NCBI GenBank assembly: GCA_049511115.1
Contig: JBEKYH010000347.1
Location: 1 to 5,747, forward strand
Length of the DNA: 5,747 nucleotides
Direction: 5' to 3'
Source: JBEKYH01 sp049511115
Lineage (GTDB): Bacteria; Planctomycetota; Phycisphaerae; Tepidisphaerales; Tepidisphaeraceae
Position 1 is the stretch's first letter, and the number at the start of each line of letters is the position of its first letter. Below, piece by piece: positions 1 to 5,747 of the stretch. The translations under genes and the position numbers were made by a program. The notes under the pieces are model-generated. The model did no database searches. It saw only the letters and a list, made by a program, of their open reading frames with translations, and was not told the origin of the DNA.

Positions 1-785
1 ATATCCGTGAGCAGCAGCTTGTTCATGTTGTTGTGCGTGCCGTTGATGGCGTTATACGAAGCCATGATCGACTGCGCCTGCCCCTCGACGATGCAATCAC
101 GGAAGTGCGGGAGCCAGTATTCGTAGAGCATGCGCTCGCTGACCGTCGCGGAAAGGCTCTTCCGGTTGGTCTCGACGTTATTCACGGCAAAATGCTTCAG
201 TGTCGCCGCGAGTTTGAGATACCGGGGATCATCCCCTTGCAGGCCCTGCACGTAGGCCACCCCGATGCGCCCGGTGAGGAACGGGTCTTCGCCGTAGCAT
301 TCGTTGATGCGGCCCCAATAAGGATTGCGGCTCACATTGATGACCGGGCCGCGGTAGATCAGGCCCTTTTTCGTCCCCGTGTAGTTTGGATCGGTGTGCC
401 AGGAGTTATAGATCGCGCGAGCCTCGTCTGAGATGGCCGTCGCTTCGGTCTTGACCAGGGCCGGGTCCCACGTTGCGGCGGCGGCAATGGAGACGGGGAA
501 CATCGTGGTCGGCTTTTCCCAGACCACGCCATGAAGGCACTGATTCCATTTGTCGGATTTGATATCGAACCGGACAACATCCGGGGCAACGTGGTCGAGA
601 AGGGTGGCTTTCTCTTCCAGCGTCAGGCGGGAGATGAGGTCCTTGACGCGATCGTCAACCGGTTTCGACGGATCGAGGTAGAGCGGCTTTTCTCCGCTTT
701 GCGGCGCGGGCGTTTGTGCAAAAGCGCAGGGCAAATTCACGATCGCCAGAAGACCGGCGGTGATGATGAGTGTCAGCTTTATCAT
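1..785 (-). CDS. Secreted glycoside hydrolase family 3 enzyme (beta-xylosidase/beta-glucosidase type), N-terminal part, cut by the window edge
   Basis: The minus-strand frame stays open from ATG at 785 to the left edge and gives 261 residues. Residues 1-23 form a signal peptide (hydrophobic LIITAGLLAIV, cleavage likely after AFA, before QTP), so the enzyme is exported. The mature part matches the GH3 N-terminal TIM barrel: RVKDLISRLTLEEK (46-59), an LHG motif near 84-86, MFPVSIAAAATWDP (95-108), NPYWGRINECYGEDP (154-168), KHFAVNN (197-203) and MASYNAINGTHNN (241-253). The GRxNECYGEDP and KHFAVNN blocks are typical of GH3 beta-xylosidases and beta-glucosidases, which remove single sugars from non-reducing ends with retention of configuration. 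The catalytic Asp and the C-terminal domain lie beyond the edge, so intactness and substrate cannot be judged. There is no Shine-Dalgarno site; the ATG is preceded by a seven-A run (790-796, complement), suggesting an A-rich leader. Family call is firm; xylosidase versus glucosidase is open. Confidence 0.9.
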   Translation of the reverse strand, partial: MIKLTLIITAGLLAIVNLPCAFAQTPAPQSGEKPLYLDPSKPVDDRVKDLISRLTLEEKATLLDHVAPDVVRFDIKSDKWNQCLHGVVWEKPTTMFPVSIAAAATWDPALVKTEATAISDEARAIYNSWHTDPNYTGTKKGLIYRGPVINVSRNPYWGRINECYGEDPFLTGRIGVAYVQGLQGDDPRYLKLAATLKHFAVNNVETNRKSLSATVSERMLYEYWLPHFRDCIVEGQAQSIMASYNAINGTHNNMNKLLLTD

Positions 786-913
786 ATTGTTTTTTTGAGG
801 AGTGTGCCCAAAATCGCGCCCGACGGATTTGAAGTGGCGACGTCTCCGCGAAACGCCGGATTCCATCGTGAAGCGTCACAGGCAACGGCAAGCACTTTAT
901 CCTGCGAAAATCC
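786..913. promoter_or_regulatory. Divergent intergenic region between the GH3 gene and lhr
   Basis: These 128 nt separate two genes transcribed away from each other, so promoters for both should lie here or just inside the gene starts. No open frame in it looks like a gene. For the GH3 gene, the best pair I can see on the minus strand is TTGTAT (917-922) and GATAAA (896-901), only 15 bp apart; it is weak. For lhr, GTCACA (875-880) with TTTATC (896-901) is also poor. A short imperfect inverted repeat, TCCGCG-AAA-CGCCGGA (845-860), could be an operator but is too short to claim. Confidence 0.4.
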
Positions 914-3900
914 GTGATACAAGGAACTTCTGCATCCGCCTATAATGCTCCCGTGGCATTGGCAGGTTTCCATCCGACCATTCAGCGGTGGTTTGCGCAG
1001 CGATTCGGTGAGCCGACCGAACCGCAGCGCGAAGGGTGGCCGCGCATCCAGGCCGGGGAACACACGCTCATTTCCGCCCCGACCGGCATGGGCAAGACCC
1101 TCGCCGCCTATCTGGCCGCGATTGACAGCCTGGCGCGCCAGGGTGCGGCGCTGCGCGATGAAACCCATGTGCTCTATGTCTCGCCCCTGCGGGCGCTGAG
1201 CAACGACGTGCAGAAAAACCTGCAAGGCCCGCTGGCGGAATTGACGCAACTCGATCCGGACCTGCCCAAAATCCGCGTGCTGGTGCGCACCGGCGACACG
1301 CCGCAGCGCGAGCGCGCCGCCATGCTGCGCAAGCCGCCGCATATTTTGGTGACCACGCCGGAGTCGCTGTACATCCTTCTCACCAGCGACGGCGGCCGTG
1401 CCATGCTGCGTACCGTCAAGACGGTCATCATTGACGAAATTCACGCCATGGCCCGCGACAAGCGAGGTTCGCACCTGGCGCTCTCGCTGGAACGGCTGGA
1501 GGCGCTCACCGGGCCGGTGCAGCGGATCGGGCTGTCGGCAACACAAAAGCCACTGGAGGAAGTCGGACGATTCCTGGTGGGCGAGGGTCGCCAATGCTCG
1601 CTCGTGGACGTGGGGCATCGGCGGAAGATGGATGTGGCCGTGGAAGTTCCGCCCTCGCCGCTGACGACGGTCTGCTCGCACGAACAGTGGGATGAAATCT
1701 ATGGCATGGTGGCCAAGCTCATCGATGCGCACCGCACGACGCTGATTTTCGTCAACACACGTAAGCTGGCCGAACGCCTGACGGCGCGATTGTCGGGACT
1801 GCTGGGCGAAGAAAAAGTCACCTGCCATCACAGCAGTCTGTCACGCGAGCGAAGGCTCGACGCAGAAGCGCGATTGAAAAACGGCACGCTTTCGGCACTC
1901 GTAGCCACTGCGTCATTGGAACTCGGCATCGATATCGGCGAGGTCAATCTGGTGATTCAGATTGGAGCGACCCGGTCGATAGCCACCTTTCTGCAGCGCG
2001 TGGGCAGGTCGGGGCATGCCGTTGGGCGAATCCCCAAGGGGCGGCTGTTTCCGCTGACGATTGACGAACTGGTCGAGGCGGCGGCGCTGCTGCGCGCGGC
2101 CAAGCGCGGTGAACTGGATCGCACGCCTCAACCGCGGGCGCCGCTGGATATTCTGGCGCAGCAGGTGGTCGCGGCCTGCGTCGCCGCGGGCGAGAAGGGG
2201 TGGGATGAGGAGGAGCTGTTTGCGACCCTCAAACGCGCGTGGCCTTATCGGAAGCTGTCGCGGCACGAATTTGATTCGGTCATCAAGCTCCACATCGACG
2301 GACGGCGCGGCTTGCTCCATCGCGACGGCGTCGGCGGGCGCATCATGGCCCGCAAGCGGGCCCGCATCCCGGCCATCACGGGCGGCGGGGCCATTCCGGA
2401 CGTCGCGGATTATCGCGTCCTGCAGGACCCGCAGGGTTTGTTCATCGGCACATTGAACGAGGACTTCGCCGTCGAATCCAACGTCGGCGACATCTTTCAA
2501 CTCGGCAACACCTCCTGGCGAATCCTCAAGGTCGAGCGCGGCGTGGTGCGCGTGGCCGACGCGCAGGGCCAGCCGCCGTCGATACCGTTCTGGCTCGGTG
2601 AGGGGCCGTCGCGAACCGCGGAACTATCGCGCGAAATAGCCGCGGTTCGAGAGGAGTGCGCCAATCCGCTCGTGCTGCAAAGTGAGATCGGCCTTTCGCC
2701 CGAGGCGGCGTTGCAGATTGCCGAATACATCGGCGACGGCGTGCGCGTCCTGGGCGCGGCGCCGACGCAAAAGCGCGTGATCCTGGAGCGATTCTTCGAC
2801 GAGAGCGGCGGCATGCAGATGGTCTTGCACGCGCCCTTTGGCGGAAGGATCAATCGCGCCTGGGGCTTGGCGCTCCGCAAGCGATTTTGCCGCGGGTTCG
2901 GCTTTGAGCTTCAGGCGGCCGCCAATGAAGAGGCGATTGTCATCTCCCTGGGATTGCAGCATAGCTTTCCCCTGGAAGATGTCTTCAATTACCTGCATCC
3001 AAACAGCGTGCGCGAAATCCTCACGCAGGCGGTGCTGGATCAGCCGATGTTTGAATCGCGGTGGCGATGGAACGCCACACGGGCGCTGGTGCTAAGTCGT
3101 TTCCAAAACGGAAAAGCTGTTCCGCCGCAGATCATGCGCATGCGCGCGGCGGATTTATTGGCGCAGGCATTCCCCGCGGCCGTGGCGTGCCCGGAGAATC
3201 TGCCGCCGGGCGATCTTCCCGTGCCGATGGATCATCCGCTGGTGAAGCAGACGGTTGACGATTGCCTCACCGAATCCACCGATATTGCCGGGCTTATTGA
3301 AGTTCTCAAGGGACTTAGAGACGGATCAATCGAGCGCGTTGCGGTCGATACGCCCGAGCCGTCCGCGTTTGCGCGCGGGATTCTCAATTCCCAGCTTTAC
3401 ACGTTTCTCGACGACGCCCCGCTGGAAGAGCGGCGCACACAGGCCGTGCTTTCGCGGCGCGGTTTGGACGCGCGATTGTCGGACAATATCGGCGCGCTAG
3501 ATCCGGCCGCGGTCGAGCGCGTGCGCCAGGAGGCCTGGCCGCAGCCGGAGGGGATGGAAGAGGCGCACGACGCGCTCCTCTGGATGGGATTCATCACAGA
3601 CAGTGAAGCCGCCGATTGGCTCGATTGGCTGACCATGCTGGCCGCGGGAAATCGCGCGGTTCATAAGGGCGGGCGATGGTATGCGGCCGATGGAATGCAG
3701 GAGCCTAAACGTATTCTTCTGGGACGGCTGGAAGCGCTCGGCCCGGTATTCGAGGAGGATGAGAGGATCGCCATCGACGGGCCGCCACAGGCGCTGCTCA
3801 TGGAACTTGAGCACGAAGGCGCCATCATGCGGACGCGCCTCGATGGCAAAACCGCCTGGTGCGAGAGGCGCTTGCTGGCGCGCATCCACCGTTACACGAT

Positions 3901-4867
3901 TGAAAAACTTCGTCAGGATATTGAACCCGTCAGCGCCAGTGGCTTCCTGCAATATCTGGCTTGCTGGCAGCACGTGGATGAGGAATACCGCGTCGAAGGC
4001 CCGCGCGGGGTCGGCCAGGTTCTTCGCCAACTCGCTGGTTTCGAGCTGCCGGCATGGGCGTGGGAGAGCCAGGTGCTGGCGCGGCGCGTGCGCGATTACA
4101 AGCGAGAGTGGCTCGATGACCTGACATTGACCGGCGAATTCGCCTGGGGCCGCATGTGGGGAGCGGCGGCGACGCCGATTCGCGTAACGCCGATCACTTT
4201 CATACCGCGCGAGGATATCGACCTGTGGATGGGGATGACCCAGGCGCCTCCCGCGGAAGGATTGTGCGGGCCGGCCAGCGATCTCCTGAAACCATTGCTC
4301 GCGCATGGGGCGATGTTCCCGCAGAACTTGCAGAAAGCCGCCGATCTGGTGCCGGCGCATGCGGAAATGGGTCTGGCGGATTTGGTGTCGCATGGGCTGG
4401 CCACATGCGATTCATTTGCCGCCCTGCGGCAGATGATCACGCCCCCCTCGCGCCGTCGCTCGCCGCTAAGGCCAGTTGGGCGGTGGAGCAGCTTCCGTCG
4501 CTCGCCCCCGGCGGCAGACGAAGCCGCAGGACATGAATTAATCGCGCGGCAGCTTCTCCTTCGCACCGGCGTTGTCTTCCGGCGCATGCTCACGCGCGAA
4601 AAACTGCCCCTGAACTGGCTGCAATTGACGCGCATCTATCGCCGCATGGAACTGCGCGGCCAGCTTCGCGGCGGCCGATTCGTCGCGGGATTTTCCGGCG
4701 AACAATTCGCCCTGCCCGAAGCGGTCGAATTGCTGCGCCATCTGCGCCGACAAGGGGATCGGGCGCCGATTTCGGTTGCGTCGGCCGATCCGCTCAACTT
4801 CCAGGGCATCCTCACTCCCGAAAAACGCGTCGGGGCGACTCTGCGGCAGCAGGTTTTGGTCGGATGA
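914..4867 (+). CDS. lhr: Lhr-type superfamily 2 DNA helicase, long form
   Basis: This is an ATP-dependent helicase of the Lhr family, which translocates on single-stranded DNA, prefers DNA:RNA hybrids and acts in the cytoplasm in DNA repair. The longest frame has 1317 residues. RecA domain 1 carries the Q motif (PTEPQ, 34-38), Walker A APTGMGKT (55-62), motif Ia (SPLRALSND, 90-98), TTPES (147-151), DEIH (174-177) and SAT (208-210). RecA domain 2 carries IFVNTR (278-283), TASLELGIDIG (332-342) and QRVGRSGH (361-368). A winged-helix region follows from LDILAQQVVA (411-420). The Lhr-specific module includes IGTLNEDFAVESNVGDIFQLG (511-531), PFWLGEGPSRT (558-568) and HAPFGGRINRAWGLAL (639-654), ending near RRTQAV (840-845). 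The rest is the long-form C-terminal domain (AWCERRLLARIHR, 981-993; EPVSASGFLQYL; GGRFVAGFSGEQFALPEA, 1253-1270; ADPLNFQGILTPEKR, 1291-1305). E. coli Lhr has about 1538 residues, and its C-terminal domain has been reported to have uracil-DNA glycosylase activity. All ATPase motifs are intact. The coordinates use the upstream GTG at 914; no Shine-Dalgarno site supports it. A GTG at 953 (1304 residues) fits family alignment equally well and may be the true start. Confidence 0.95.
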   Translation: MIQGTSASAYNAPVALAGFHPTIQRWFAQRFGEPTEPQREGWPRIQAGEHTLISAPTGMGKTLAAYLAAIDSLARQGAALRDETHVLYVSPLRALSNDVQKNLQGPLAELTQLDPDLPKIRVLVRTGDTPQRERAAMLRKPPHILVTTPESLYILLTSDGGRAMLRTVKTVIIDEIHAMARDKRGSHLALSLERLEALTGPVQRIGLSATQKPLEEVGRFLVGEGRQCSLVDVGHRRKMDVAVEVPPSPLTTVCSHEQWDEIYGMVAKLIDAHRTTLIFVNTRKLAERLTARLSGLLGEEKVTCHHSSLSRERRLDAEARLKNGTLSALVATASLELGIDIGEVNLVIQIGATRSIATFLQRVGRSGHAVGRIPKGRLFPLTIDELVEAAALLRAAKRGELDRTPQPRAPLDILAQQVVAACVAAGEKGWDEEELFATLKRAWPYRKLSRHEFDSVIKLHIDGRRGLLHRDGVGGRIMARKRARIPAITGGGAIPDVADYRVLQDPQGLFIGTLNEDFAVESNVGDIFQLGNTSWRILKVERGVVRVADAQGQPPSIPFWLGEGPSRTAELSREIAAVREECANPLVLQSEIGLSPEAALQIAEYIGDGVRVLGAAPTQKRVILERFFDESGGMQMVLHAPFGGRINRAWGLALRKRFCRGFGFELQAAANEEAIVISLGLQHSFPLEDVFNYLHPNSVREILTQAVLDQPMFESRWRWNATRALVLSRFQNGKAVPPQIMRMRAADLLAQAFPAAVACPENLPPGDLPVPMDHPLVKQTVDDCLTESTDIAGLIEVLKGLRDGSIERVAVDTPEPSAFARGILNSQLYTFLDDAPLEERRTQAVLSRRGLDARLSDNIGALDPAAVERVRQEAWPQPEGMEEAHDALLWMGFITDSEAADWLDWLTMLAAGNRAVHKGGRWYAADGMQEPKRILLGRLEALGPVFEEDERIAIDGPPQALLMELEHEGAIMRTRLDGKTAWCERRLLARIHRYTIEKLRQDIEPVSASGFLQYLACWQHVDEEYRVEGPRGVGQVLRQLAGFELPAWAWESQVLARRVRDYKREWLDDLTLTGEFAWGRMWGAAATPIRVTPITFIPREDIDLWMGMTQAPPAEGLCGPASDLLKPLLAHGAMFPQNLQKAADLVPAHAEMGLADLVSHGLATCDSFAALRQMITPPSRRRSPLRPVGRWSSFRRSPPAADEAAGHELIARQLLLRTGVVFRRMLTREKLPLNWLQLTRIYRRMELRGQLRGGRFVAGFSGEQFALPEAVELLRHLRRQGDRAPISVASADPLNFQGILTPEKRVGATLRQQVLVG
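941..946 (+). promoter_or_regulatory. Perfect -10 hexamer TATAAT, candidate lhr promoter giving a leaderless start at GTG 953
   Basis: TATAAT lies at 941-946, six bases before an in-frame GTG at 953-955. A transcript starting about 7 bases after the hexamer would begin at that GTG, the usual geometry of leaderless mRNAs. The residues after it (VALAGFHPTIQRWF) match where Lhr homologues begin. Against it: no good -35 box is seen at 16-18 bp spacing, there is no TGN extension, and the hexamer lies inside the longest reading frame, so it could simply encode Tyr-Asn. Confidence 0.4.
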
Positions 4868-4917
4868 GCTTTGGCGACGAGTGGAGCTCCTCTTTGTGGC
4901 GATACCACTCTCCTGCC

Positions 4918-4956
4918 CCCTCCCCCGGTATTTCCGGGGGAGGGTCGGGGTGGGGG
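4918..4956. repeat. Palindromic hairpin (11-bp perfect stem) overlapping a G-quadruplex-prone G tract
   Basis: CCCTCCCCCGG (4918-4928) and CCGGGGGAGGG (4934-4944) are exact reverse complements around the loop TATTT. The right arm runs on into TC-GGGG-T-GGGGG, so 4936-4956 contains four G runs (5, 3, 4 and 5) with spacers of 1, 2 and 1 bases, a canonical intramolecular G-quadruplex pattern on the plus strand. It begins 50 nt after the lhr stop codon. No T tract follows, so it is not a standard intrinsic terminator, although it could stabilise the 3' end of the lhr mRNA. The composition resembles the dispersed intergenic C-rich/G-rich palindromes found in many bacterial genomes; a second copy would be needed to show it is a repeat family, and none occurs in this window. 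Confidence 0.65.
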
Positions 4957-5047
4957 CGCTTTGCGATTCGCGACAATCGAGCGCTACACCCTTTGGCGAC
5001 CGACAAGCTTTCGCGGCGCTCACTTCAATGGTATGTTCCCGCCGGCG

Positions 5048-5072
5048 GCCTGGGTGCGGCTCCCGGGCTTTT
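5048..5072 (+). terminator. Candidate intrinsic terminator downstream of lhr
   Basis: GCCTGGG (5048-5054) pairs with CCCGGGC (5062-5068) through six Watson-Crick pairs and one G-U pair, with a 7-nt loop TGCGGCT. The stem is followed at once by TTTT (5069-5072) and then AAT. It lies about 180 nt after the lhr stop and 74 nt before the esterase start, so it could end lhr transcription and separate the two genes. The stem and T run are both short, so it may be weak; a role in the leader of the esterase mRNA is also possible. Confidence 0.4.
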
Positions 5073-5133
5073 AATCAAATCGCAGAGCCGAATGAGTTTC
5101 ACTGGCGGCGGGAATGGAGTTCCCAGATAAAAA

Positions 5134-5139
5134 GAGGAG
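5134..5139 (+). promoter_or_regulatory. Ribosome binding site of the esterase gene
   Basis: GAGGAG lies in an A-rich stretch (AAAAAGAGGAG) six bases before ATG 5146 and fixes that start. It is the only good Shine-Dalgarno site among the three genes. A small hairpin, GGGAA-TGGAG-TTCCC (5110-5124), sits just upstream and leaves the site unpaired. Confidence 0.8.
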
Positions 5140-5145
5140 TCCCCA

Positions 5146-5747
5146 ATGCTCCGTCATCTGAGCATCGCGCTGTTGGTTGGCATGGTGATCGGTCAACTCT
5201 CGGCGATCGCGCAAACACCGCTCCCCTTGATCCCGCCAGCGACACCACCTCAGGCAACGCCGCCGGTCGCGCAGGTTCGCCAGCCCCCGCCAACGCGCGA
5301 TCCGTATACGCCAGGTTACGTCATAGCCAAGGAGCTAGCTGACGGCACGGTTCCGCCCGCCGACGCCGACGGCAATTTTATCATCGGCCCGACACACCGC
5401 CCCGCGCCTGAGATGGCCGTCCAGGAGGGTGTGCCGCAGGGAACGGTGATTAACTTGACCATGAATTCGACGGACAGCAAGATTTATCCCGGCATCGCGC
5501 GGGAAGCCAATACCTTCGGAACGGGAGACCCAAACGATCCGGCCAAAATGATTGTGACCACCAGCCACCCCGCACCCTATACGCGCAAGGTGGCTGTCTA
5601 TGTGCCGAAGCAATACGTCCCCGGCACGGCCGCACCGTTCATCGTCGGCGCGGACGGTCCCGATCGCGGCCTGTTCACGGCGCTGGATAACCTGATCGCC
5701 GAGCACAAGGTCCCGGTGATGATTGCCATCTCCATCGGCAACGGCAG
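5146..5747 (+). CDS. Secreted esterase-D/Fes-like alpha/beta-hydrolase, N-terminal part, cut by the window edge
   Basis: The frame is open from ATG 5146 to the right edge (200 residues). Residues 1-22 are a signal peptide (hydrophobic IALLVGMVIG, cleavage likely after AIA, before QTP). A proline-rich linker follows (about 24-52: PLPLIPPATPPQATPP and on). The folded part starts near 55 and includes GTVINLTMNSTDSKIYPGIAR (start 99), then YTRKVAVYVPKQYVPGTAAPF (start 145) and KVPVMIAISIGNG (188-200). The RKVAVYVPxxY...APFIVGADG...VPVMIAI order is that of the putative esterase family (PF00756: esterase D, enterochelin esterase, feruloyl esterase-like), which hydrolyses ester bonds. The Ser-Asp-His triad lies after the end of the window, so catalysis and substrate cannot be confirmed. 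With a GH3 glycosidase nearby, a role in removing acyl groups from plant or algal polysaccharide is plausible but inferred. Both signal peptide and ribosome binding site support the start. Confidence 0.8.
   Translation, partial: MLRHLSIALLVGMVIGQLSAIAQTPLPLIPPATPPQATPPVAQVRQPPPTRDPYTPGYVIAKELADGTVPPADADGNFIIGPTHRPAPEMAVQEGVPQGTVINLTMNSTDSKIYPGIAREANTFGTGDPNDPAKMIVTTSHPAPYTRKVAVYVPKQYVPGTAAPFIVGADGPDRGLFTALDNLIAEHKVPVMIAISIGNG

Noticed and set aside
797..802. GAGGAG on the plus strand as a ribosome binding site
   Set aside because: No start codon at suitable spacing opens a plausible plus-strand gene here; it is simply the complement of the GH3 leader.
33..917. Plus-strand frames at 33-431 and 531-917
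   Set aside because: They are antisense to the GH3 coding region, where signal peptide and GH3 motifs are clear on the minus strand.
782..1831. Open frame of 349 codons on the minus strand
   Set aside because: It lies mostly opposite lhr, is rich in Arg, Gln and His as GC-rich shadow frames are, and shows no family motif; the lhr frame has clear helicase motifs over the same bases.
3497..4393. Open frame of 298 codons on the minus strand
   Set aside because: It is antisense to the Lhr C-terminal domain, which is recognisable in the plus frame; its composition is typical of a shadow frame.
4918..4944. Palindrome as a standard intrinsic terminator of lhr
   Set aside because: The stem is strong but is followed by a G tract, with no run of T.
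4776..5342. Plus-strand frame of 188 codons bridging lhr, the gap and the esterase gene
   Set aside because: It overlaps two better supported genes in another frame, runs through the palindrome and has no recognisable domain. I kept only the idea that its first part could show a frameshift at the Lhr end.
1..5747. CRISPR array, tRNA, rRNA, insertion sequence or attachment site
   Set aside because: I saw no regularly spaced repeats, tRNA-like cloverleaf, rRNA-like sequence, transposase motifs or terminal inverted repeats.

Overview
The window is GC-rich bacterial DNA with three protein-coding genes. Only the middle one is complete. The left gene (minus strand, cut by the left edge) encodes a secreted family 3 glycoside hydrolase. 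The central gene (plus strand, about 4 kb) encodes a long-form Lhr-type superfamily 2 helicase. The right gene (plus strand, cut by the right edge) encodes a secreted esterase-D/Fes-like alpha/beta-hydrolase. The source is probably a free-living polysaccharide degrader. The GC content, the secreted glycosidase and esterase, and the poor or absent Shine-Dalgarno sites on two of the three genes would fit a planctomycete or a similar environmental phylum. This placement is an inference; no marker gene in the window settles it.

Layout: positions 785 to 1 (minus) hold the first 261 residues of the GH3 enzyme. Positions 786-913 are a 128-nt divergent intergenic region. Positions 914-4867 (or 953-4867) hold lhr. 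Positions 4868-5145 are a non-coding gap with a perfect 11-bp palindromic hairpin, a tight four-run G-tract overlapping its right arm, a second hairpin followed by TTTT (possible terminator), and a good ribosome binding site. Positions 5146-5747 hold the first 200 residues of the esterase.

The two flanking genes may serve the same purpose, since both products are predicted to be exported and to act on carbohydrate or carbohydrate-ester substrates. Lhr is a DNA-repair helicase and has no evident link to them, so the three genes do not form an obvious operon. Nothing here is clearly a new defence or mobile system. The points most worth checking are the start of lhr (a perfect TATAAT lies six bases before an internal GTG), the apparently short C-terminus of Lhr, and the hairpin/G-quadruplex element just after lhr.
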